From assembly GCA_029582155.1 (NCBI GenBank), contig CM055898.1, positions 22,243,339-22,307,338 of the forward strand: a stretch of 64,000 nucleotides of DNA, in the 5' to 3' direction. Positions 24,101 to 64,000 of this stretch are shown piece after piece (position 1 is the first letter of the stretch; each line of letters begins with the position of its first letter). Position numbers and translations under genes: made by a program. This stretch comes from Panopea generosa (taxonomy: Eukaryota; Mollusca; Bivalvia; Adapedonta; Hiatellidae). The notes below the pieces were generated by a model. The model made no database searches, was not told the DNA's origin, and saw nothing but the letters and a program-made list of their open reading frames with translations.

Positions 24101-26802
24101 ATCATGGAAAGTAAAATTCCCATGGCTGATAATAAATGGAATTGAAGGCAACCTCAAATCTGTATTAAAGCAAACATTAACAGTGTCTGGTCTGAAGTAA
24201 AGGTAAATTTTGAAAATACTCTTTCAATTTCCATTTTAAGCATTGAATTTTAATTTAGGGAGTAAAATAAGCATTTAGCCAAAAGCTTTTCTGGAGCACT
24301 GTTTTTACACATGGATGCAATATGAAAAAAATTCAGTTTGCCCTATGATATTTATTTTTTAAGGACGGCCTGAGGTCCAAATGTTTTTGAGATGAGCATG
24401 AACTTATGAGAGAAATCTCATTTGCGTGGAAATTGAGGCTAGGTACACACTAAAGTTGAGAGGTTCAGTGAATCAAGGGCCAGAATACTTAGTAACAGTT
24501 AGATATAAGTATGAGCATGCAGTCTTACCTGGTGTTGTGTTTGGACACATTAACAACTTCAGCTATGATGGACTGTATGTCGTCTGGTAGTAGAGTGAGG
24601 TTACCAAGAACACGGACACACACCTCATGCTTCTGTATCAGCTCTCTGTGTAAAATGTACAAAAATGTAATGAGATTATCTAAAAACATTTGTCTAGTTT
24701 GAATATATTTATAGGGGGGTAACTACAAATATTGGATACATGGGCATAAGTTGTTTAGAATAAGTGTATGCAGAATGAATATTTATTCATCTGTAGAACT
24801 TTGCTCTATAGTCAAGATTCTCCAACCTCTGACTATGTGGGGAAGTAGTCAGTGACTTGCAGAGATAAGGTGTGACTAGTACTGTTTAACTGCGTACGGA
24901 TGTCAAGAAAGATGATTAATAGGTGCAGTGATCGGCAGTATATAACTGAAATACCGTCTGAATAAGAGGAAGAAAACACAAACAAAATCACATATTTTTA
25001 CAATCAAAATTACCTGACATTACCTCATTTTAAAACAAATTTTATGACTTGGTACTACTTTTTTTTGTGATGCTCTGTTGCAAACCGGTAGCTATGCAAA
25101 AGTTCCAATTACATGAGCATTAGTCTTCAAGTTTTCATAAGTGTCAAAACTTTAATCAATTAATTAATGCATGAATCGTGTAAATTAACTTACTTCTCTT
25201 CCAAGAGCCGTGCAAATTTTTGTCTGGCCAATTCCATAAGACAGTCTACCTCATCTTTAGAGCGCTTAAAGTTTTCAATACTGAATGCATACACGGTTAC
25301 TTCCAGAATCCCCAAGTGCAGACACCATTCTAATGTCTGAAAACAGATTAATAAGTGAAAAGAGTTTAACATTACAGTTTCTATACATGATAGCAAAAAG
25401 TGTGTTTGGTGAAATAAGACCTAAAAAAATTGGGACGAATGTGACTCCTCCCACGAATAATTGGCAGATTTTCTCACACAAAGTTTTTAGACTGAACTGT
25501 TATCAAACTCTGGATTTCATTCTGATAAGCTAATAGTCTTAAGACTCTATCCAGAACCTGATAACTCCCGAATCAGGTCTATTAACCCCCAATGAAAAAG
25601 CAGGGAATTCTATGCCTGTCCCACAATTCATAGCAATAAAACGCTTACTAAAATATGGCATCATTCAAACTCAATTGAAGGAACTGACCAATCAACATGC
25701 TCAAATGTGGCTTTCCCAACATTACTATTTAAGTCCCAATCGGGAGAGCTGGATTCCTTCTACAGACTAGAAAATGTAAATAATATACTTTAGAGACGCA
25801 TGGTTTAGTGAATAAGGAAAGTTGAAAGAATGTTGACAGAAGGAACATGACTGTATAAATGTCATCAATGGACAGTGGCGGTAGAGAGCACAGCATGCAA
25901 TATAATTTTAATTATCTTAAACCCAGGTAATGTAAGCAAGACAATGAACAAATGACAAATAGTACAATACTAGAATAAAACTTGAAACAACTAATACTTG
26001 TACATTATATTATCTTTTTAAATGTATAACAAGTTCTGTTGAAACAATTTCTTAACACATCAGTTTTTTATGGGCCATAATAATCCAGTAATTAAGTGAA
26101 GATCTTTGAAGAAACCTGAGTAGAAACATTAACTGACAAACTTCCTCACATAAACACAATCCCAACCTGCAGTACTTACACACCATATAGCACACACATT
26201 TATAGAAAATATAATATTAGAGAACTGTTAGCAGATTTCAATAAAATGTTAAATTGTAATACTAAGTGTTTGTTGATCAAGTGCATATTTTACAGTGTGC
26301 ATGTCAGGGGCACAACTTGGTCAAATTAATCAAATTGACATTTGATGTTGGGTCTTGGGGTCCTCCCCCCCCCCCCCCCCCCACCACAACCTTTTTTTTT
26401 TTAGGGTAAATGCCAAATGATGCGTTGTAAGGGGTTTTGTGTGTATTTTTTTCTATGTCAAACATTTCAATTTATGTAATTTTATTTTTCTGGGATAAAG
26501 TGCAGACATACGCCTGCAGTGCCTAAGTGTAGCTATGCCGGTGCATGTGACAACTGGGCATGTGATACAACAAAGTGATGTAACTTTAATACAAATGTAA
26601 ACCTGCTATAAAATACCTCTGCCAGTTTATCGAAGCCCTTGAGATGTCCCTCTGCTCGACCCATACTATTTTTCTTTGCAAACCTTCGATTTCCATCCAT
26701 AATGATAGCAATATGCTTCGGCACTGGGCCCGACTTGAGAATTTTGGTGCATACTCTGTGGACCCAGGTTGTTTGGGTCTGTTTCTCTGGAAACCAGGAC
26801 AT
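5895..26802 (-). CDS. DHDDS: Dehydrodolichyl diphosphate synthase catalytic subunit (complete, 7 coding exons)
   Basis: Catalytic subunit of the ER cis-prenyltransferase. With its NUS1/NgBR partner it extends farnesyl diphosphate with isopentenyl diphosphate to dehydrodolichyl diphosphate, the precursor of the dolichol glycan carrier. Coding exons in transcript order: 26802-26617, 25336-25194, 24645-24529, 12952-12851, 8614-8500, 7261-7154, 6170-5895 (TAA stop at 5897-5895). All six introns are GT-AG and the exon lengths sum to 1,047 nt, that is 348 residues against 333 in human. Visible family motifs: [15 protein letters not shown] (about residues 30-44, with the catalytic Asp and phosphate-binding Arg residues), [13 protein letters not shown] (76-88), and [11 protein letters not shown] (207-217). 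The C-terminal tail is divergent, charged and probably helical, as in other animals. The start was chosen because the protein opens MSW as in vertebrates. A likely acceptor just upstream means a separate 5' UTR exon exists. Head to head with PHIP. Identification is firm. Confidence 0.96.
6171..7153. other. DHDDS intron 6
   Basis: GT-AG intron on the minus strand, AT-rich. Apart from a block at about 6840-7040 of more balanced composition, nothing recognisable. Confidence 0.6.
7154..7261 (-). CDS. DHDDS: DHDDS coding exon 6 (residues 222-257)
   Basis: Acceptor TTTTTCAG followed by AGTACATTC; encodes [19 protein letters not shown] and [10 protein letters not shown], equivalent to the vertebrate VLWPEYTFWNLFEAILQFQ region. 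Donor ATACAG followed by GTATGA, phase 0. Confidence 0.93.
7354..7418. repeat. 16-bp perfect inverted repeat in DHDDS intron 5
   Basis: GTTCGGATAGAAAATT at 7354-7369 pairs exactly with 7403-7418 across a 33-nt spacer. It could be the end of a decayed inverted-repeat element or simply a stem in the intron transcript. Confidence 0.75.
8026..8180 (-). repeat. SINE body fragment (ATGCCATCAAGAGC family)
   Basis: GAATATTTAGCATCGTTTTATGCCATCAAGAGCTG and the CCTGTAAAGTTAACCAGCACT and CATCTTTGCAAGTAACT motifs match fuller copies at 19.34, 31.44 and (inverted) 44.7 kb. The tRNA-like head is lost here. Confidence 0.65.
8500..8614 (-). CDS. DHDDS: DHDDS coding exon 5 (residues 183-221)
   Basis: Acceptor GTTTTCCAG followed by TGATATATG; encodes [10 protein letters not shown] and the signature [19 protein letters not shown], whose Arg and Ser residues bind the isopentenyl diphosphate phosphates in this family. 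Donor TGGCAG followed by GTACTG, phase 0. Confidence 0.96.
9126..9827 (+). mobile_element. Tandem-core repeat element, family 1 (interrupted at its tail by a hAT element)
   Basis: Head TATCACAGAAGGTGATGAATACCCC shared with the element at 17.96 kb. The core has about four units of roughly 150 bp, each with AATTCCAGCCAAAGGTTGCTGAGAAATAG-type and CAAAGGGCCATAACTC motifs. The tail has a CAGACCGACCAACCAACCG run, then GCCCCCAAATACTTTGTATCTTGGT. The hAT element then begins, and the tail resumes with GTATAA at 11153. No protein coding. Structure resembles bivalve pearl / Helentron-associated non-autonomous elements. Confidence 0.7.
9828..11144. mobile_element. Non-autonomous hAT-like transposon, 1,317 bp, copy 1
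   Basis: Terminal inverted repeats CAGGGCTTCTAAAAT (left) and ATTTTAGAAGCCCTG (right). A perfect 8-bp target duplication, ATCTTGGT, lies at 9820-9827 and 11145-11152. CAGGG ends with 8-bp duplications are the hAT superfamily hallmark. No transposase frame is present. Internal sequence is shared with 46323-47240 (TCGGTCCAGATATTTTCTATC and GTAATTTCTTTGATATACC). A CRE palindrome TGACGTCA sits at 10495-10502. Located in DHDDS intron 4. Confidence 0.92.
11440..12330. repeat. Large imperfect palindrome (fold-back element), ~900 bp
   Basis: Centre near 11,888. The arms carry a perfect 24-bp match, at 11650-11673 and inverted at 12102-12125, including AAAAAGCGGGTTTAAAAA. Outside it TTATTTCCTGTGAT and AAAATACAATTT on the left reappear inverted at 12190-12215 and 12165-12180. 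Inside it GTACAAGTTCTTG and AGAGGGGTGTTCATG reappear inverted near 12060 and 11990. Arms are roughly 350-400 bp with substitutions and indels. No coding frame. Located in DHDDS intron 4. Confidence 0.85.
12350..12452 (-). repeat. tRNA-derived SINE head fragment
   Basis: On the minus strand: GGTCCTCTATGTCTGAGTGGTCTGAAACCC, then AAGGTTGTGGGTTTGAAGTATC (B-box-like). Same family as 4040-4222. Confidence 0.6.
12851..12952 (-). CDS. DHDDS: DHDDS coding exon 4 (residues 149-183)
   Basis: Acceptor ATTTTCAG followed by AGCTACAC; encodes [20 protein letters not shown], matching the LNVCFAYTSRHEI region of vertebrates. Donor GGAGAG followed by GTTAGT, phase 2. Confidence 0.94.
13168..13445 (+). mobile_element. 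Tandem-core repeat element, family 2, 5' fragment
   Basis: AACAAGAAATGTCACTGGTAAGTGTCACATGC head, TAGGTAGCGATGTATCCACGAATATCAAGAG, and one TGACCTTGACCTTTG unit. Matches the heads at 14.1 and 16.2 kb and (inverted) 50.7 kb. Core and tail are missing. Confidence 0.7.
13545..17340 (+). repeat. 2.1-kb tandem duplication
   Basis: A unit starting near 13545 (CAACAAGCAAGAGCAAACAATGTATTCAGC) recurs near 15670. The anchor ACCGATGATATGTAAATTC is at 13851 and 15959, an offset of 2,108 bp. Over about 13780-14060 and 15888-16168 the copies are almost identical by eye. The remainder, filled by family 2 tandem-core sequence, has diverged. Each unit is thus about 550 bp of unique-looking sequence plus one family 2 element. 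Located in DHDDS intron 3. Confidence 0.85.
14125..15525 (+). mobile_element. Tandem-core repeat element, family 2, copy A
   Basis: Head ACAAGAATTGTCACTGGTGAGTGTCGCATGCCCCCCAAATGG. The core has about seven units of roughly 166 bp built on TGACCTTGACCTTTGAGGTACGGGTGTGGGTCTTAC, CATGTTATGTTGATCATTTG and CATGACAAAGTTACAGGCCGGACACGAAATC motifs. The tail has TACCCCAAAAAGTGTGTGGTGGAGGGGGGGGGCATAA, a C-run/G-run hairpin. Two slightly different units alternate, giving a 331-bp higher-order period (TGACC motifs at 14667, 14998, 15329 against 14832, 15163). No protein coding. Confidence 0.75.
16236..17345 (+). mobile_element. Tandem-core repeat element, family 2, copy B
   Basis: Head AAAATGTCACTGGTAAGTGTTGCATGCCACCCCCC, then worn ~165 bp units with TGACCTTGACCTTTGA motifs at 16845 and 17009 and others. 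The tail is eroded after TATTCCACCCCAAA. Forms the second half of the 2.1-kb duplication. Confidence 0.7.
17957..18752 (+). mobile_element. Tandem-core repeat element, family 1b, 147-bp units
   Basis: Head CTATCACTGAAGGTGATGAATACCCCCGA. The core has five units with a period of 146-147 bp (TACCATTGTATGAAG at about 18018, 18164, 18311, 18458, 18604) carrying GGGCAATAACTCTGTAATTAGC and GTACACTGCACTTCCTGT. The tail has GACAGACCGACCGACAGACCGACC, then ATACCCCCTCAAACTTTGTTTGTCGGGGGTATAA, a terminal hairpin. No coding. Confidence 0.8.
18885..18965. repeat. Repeat tail with strong stem-loop
   Basis: GACGGACACCAGGCGATCAC followed by GCTCACCTGTGAGCC, TTT and GGCTCAGGTGAGC (18930-18960). The stem is 13 bp with a 2-nt bulge, then TAAAAA. 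Looks like the isolated 3' end of another hairpin-tailed repeat family. Confidence 0.65.
19203..19645 (-). repeat. tRNA-derived SINE, minus orientation, plus adjacent fragment
   Basis: On the minus strand the head has GAGTTCGAATCCC (19577-19589, B box). The body and tail run left through GTTAATTATTTAACC to ATGCATAAAAAGATGCTAAAT near 19345. A second short piece of the same family (TTTATGCCAACAAGAGCTAACAG) lies at 19210-19260. Confidence 0.7.
20192..21523 (+). mobile_element. Tandem-core repeat element, family 3, ~156-bp units
   Basis: Head AACAAGAAAATATCGGTGGAACCGATGGATGCTCCCCAAG. The core has about seven units marked by AGCAAGTTTCATAAAATTCCAACC, GGTTGTAGAGAAATAG and CATCTCCACTTGGTAGTGATGC. 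The tail has CACGCACGCACGAAGCAGC, then TGCTTCCCCACTTTGGGGGAGCATAAAA. The head TGCTCCCCAA (20221-20230) is inverted relative to the tail's TTGGGGGAGCA. No coding. Confidence 0.8.
21738..22340 (+). mobile_element. Deleted mariner-like element
   Basis: Ends TGAGGCATGTTCAGAAAT...TTGAGACA and TGTCTCAAGACTTTCAGAACCTCG are inverted relative to each other and sit between TA dinucleotides (21736-21737, 22341-22342), the mariner target. About 600 bp remain of an expected roughly 1.3 kb. It contains the start of a transposase (see 22108-22197). Confidence 0.75.
22108..22197 (+). pseudogene. Mariner transposase N-terminal remnant
   Basis: A 29-codon frame from ATG to TAG includes [20 protein letters not shown], typical of the first helix-turn-helix of mariner-family transposases. 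It is followed by a stop and no recognisable catalytic domain, so it is non-functional. Confidence 0.65.
22790..22895 (-). repeat. tRNA-like SINE head, minus orientation
   Basis: On the minus strand: GGCCGTCCAGCTAGCTTAGTCAATAGAGCATTC, A-box-like, then GGTCCTGGTTTGGAGTCATTGAC with a B box. No closed cloverleaf, so not called as a tRNA gene. Confidence 0.6.
23485..24301. mobile_element. hAT-like non-autonomous element, CAGNGCTCCAGAT family, 817 bp
   Basis: Inverted ends CAGTGCTCCAG and CTGGAGCACTG, with matching 7-bp flanks TTTTTAC on both sides. Subterminal GCGTAT and GCGTAA motifs repeat (GGTGCGTATTTGCGTAAATAAG). The same end pattern occurs at 33547-35133. No transposase frame. Located in DHDDS intron 3. 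Confidence 0.78.
24529..24645 (-). CDS. DHDDS: DHDDS coding exon 3 (residues 110-149)
   Basis: Acceptor TTACACAG followed by AGAGCTG; encodes [20 protein letters not shown], the conserved VCxRVLG stretch, then a helix. Donor AACACCAG followed by GTAAGA, phase 2. The next exon is 11.6 kb away. Confidence 0.94.
24815..24905 (+). repeat. SINE body fragment
   Basis: GGAAGTAGTCAGTGACTTGCAGAGATAAGGTGTGACTAGTACTG with TTAACTGC: the same body as copies at 48.6 and 54.0 kb. Confidence 0.6.
25194..25336 (-). CDS. DHDDS: DHDDS coding exon 2 (residues 63-110)
   Basis: Acceptor TTTTCAG followed by ACATTAGAATGG; encodes [20 protein letters not shown] and [11 protein letters not shown], nearly identical to the vertebrate protein. 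Donor GAAGAGAA followed by GTAAGT, phase 2. Confidence 0.95.
25337..26616. other. DHDDS intron 1
   Basis: GT-AG intron on the minus strand. Contains worn SINE-like pieces (about 25430-25580 and 26085-26170) and an 18-C run at 26365-26382. Nothing coding. Confidence 0.6.
26365..26382. repeat. Poly-C tract (18)
   Basis: Eighteen consecutive C on the plus strand within DHDDS intron 1, so a G18 run in the transcript sense. Confidence 0.9.
26617..26802 (-). CDS. DHDDS: DHDDS coding exon 1 (residues 1-62)
   Basis: Encodes the start MSWFPEK and region [17 protein letters not shown], with the catalytic Asp. Ends at GCAGAG followed by GTATTT (donor), phase 0. A plausible acceptor (TTTTCACCAG) lies about 15 bp upstream of the ATG, so the 5' UTR is split and its first exon should lie toward 27.0-27.4 kb. 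Confidence 0.95.
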
Positions 26803-27765
26803 CTTATTTCTTATCAGCTGGTGAAAATAAAACAGAGGATTATTTGAGATATATAGATAAAAAAATATGAATTTGTCAGTCACATGATATTCTATCCTAC
26901 CATTAACAGCTTCAGGAGTGAATTGACAGGCTAGCAGTCTTTGCTATATTGGTACTGGATGGTTTTGAATGCAGTACATGTTTAACTGAACGCAGCCCAG
27001 AACACGTCCTTGCTACAGGCAAAATGTCAATGTAAAAGACAGTTGCCATTCAATGTCTTTCAATCAAAACCATATACTGTACATATATTAGAATTTTAAC
27101 CATTCCCAAAAATGTCATTTGTGTTATCACGACTGTGTTTACTAAACATGTTAATTGCTGTAATGATTAAAATTGAACGCTAACATTGTAATTTTGCACT
27201 TTAAACAGAAAATCTATAACATTTCTGCCATATTGTGCTATAAATTTCATTTGAACTGTGCTAAGCAGCAGGTTACGATTTTTATATCAATCATATGTAC
27301 ACAGCTGAAACATAAGCAAATATCAGATAAATAGAGAGAAGAAATTATAGTAATAACCTTATTCTATATCCGATTACTGTATTTGAAACGTGTACAACAG
27401 AGGGAAACACGACCTGTCACGGGGATTTTCCCGTTTATGACGTCATATCAAGCGGTTTGTCGGAAAAAAGTCTTAAAAAGTATACGCGAAAGAAAAGAGT
27501 TCGTAATAAAGGTAGCTAAATATGAATAAAAATAATACTTCTTTGGTATTTTATACTTCAACGATCAGATATAAGGCTCTTTAATTGAAATATTCTACAA
27601 AATTGACATGATATTGGCATCTGTTAGAATTGTCCGTTAATATTAATCCGCCTCCCTTATAAATGTTATGAGGTTGTTGTTGATCAATGGCGAAAATGGC
27701 GAATGCAAAATTACTTGACGTTTCTTAGCAAAACTAACCGAGCAACTCATAACGGACTTAATACC
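26803..27765. promoter_or_regulatory. Divergent DHDDS-PHIP promoter region
   Basis: The 963 bp between the two start codons must hold both 5' UTRs and transcription starts. Motifs seen: GGGGATTTTCCC at 27421-27432 (kappaB-like), TGACGTCA at 27438-27445 (perfect CRE), TATAAA at 27658-27663 (plus orientation, close to PHIP), and two ATGGCG motifs at 27687-27701 that resemble the YY1-type element common near metazoan starts. No transposon-like sequence was recognised here, in contrast to the introns. Start sites are not determined. Confidence 0.7.
27687..27728 (+). promoter_or_regulatory. Possible upstream ORF in the PHIP 5' leader
   Basis: ATG GCG AAA ATG GCG opens a 13-codon frame ending TAG at 27726-27728, 37 nt before the chosen PHIP start and in a different frame. 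If transcription starts upstream of 27687 it could reduce initiation at the main ATG. It could instead be promoter sequence, since the same bases look like YY1-type motifs. Confidence 0.35.
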
Positions 27766-63841
<36,076 letters not shown>

Positions 63842-64000
63842 GTAAGTTTTTTTGTTATAAGTGTTTTTTTGTTATAGGCTGTTTCATGTCAATACTCACT
63901 GTCGTCGTCATACTATGCTTTGTATCACATTAGAGAGTCTTGGTAGTTTGTGGTATTACTTAAAGGGATTATATTGGCATACTACATAATTTCCTGTCCT

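Overview
The window is AT-rich eukaryotic genomic DNA with two intron-rich protein genes and dense dispersed repeats. Gene content and repeat style (tRNA-derived SINEs, elements with cores of roughly 150-170 bp tandem units and G/C-run end hairpins, hAT and mariner relatives) point to a mollusc, most likely a bivalve. This is inferred from the kind of repeats and protein similarity; the species cannot be named from the sequence alone.

Layout: 1 to about 5.77 kb holds no gene I can support, only decayed repeats. From 26,802 down to 5,895 on the minus strand lies a complete seven-coding-exon DHDDS gene (348 residues), the catalytic cis-prenyltransferase subunit that makes the dolichol precursor at the ER. 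From 27,766 to the right edge on the plus strand lie the first 26 coding exons (about 1,213 residues) of a PHIP/BRWD-family gene, a nuclear WD40, crypto-Tudor and bromodomain protein. The bromodomain exons fall outside the window. All splice sites were placed by hand: every intron is GT-AG, phases agree across all junctions, and the joined proteins follow the vertebrate families.

The two start codons are 963 bp apart, head to head, so the space between them is probably a shared divergent promoter. It carries a kappaB-like site, a perfect CRE palindrome, a TATA-like box and two ATGGCG motifs. No functional link between dolichol synthesis and chromatin reading is implied.

Repeats fill the introns. 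DHDDS intron 3 (11.6 kb) holds a 2.1 kb tandem duplication, several elements with tandem cores, a broken mariner and a hAT-like element. DHDDS intron 4 holds a roughly 900 bp imperfect palindrome and a hAT element with a perfect 8-bp target duplication nested in the tail of another repeat. PHIP introns hold a second copy of that hAT family (again with an 8-bp duplication), a hAT-like element nested in a SINE, a 56-bp x5 tandem array, a long-terminal-repeat-inverted mariner-like element, and a SINE inserted in the promoter head of another SINE. The most interesting general pattern is four sequence-distinct repeat families with one common plan: head with a C-run, tandem core, and a tail hairpin whose G-run is inverted relative to the head. 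This looks like Helentron/pearl-type non-autonomous elements, and one of the families carries an array of TCAAGGTCA nuclear-receptor half sites.
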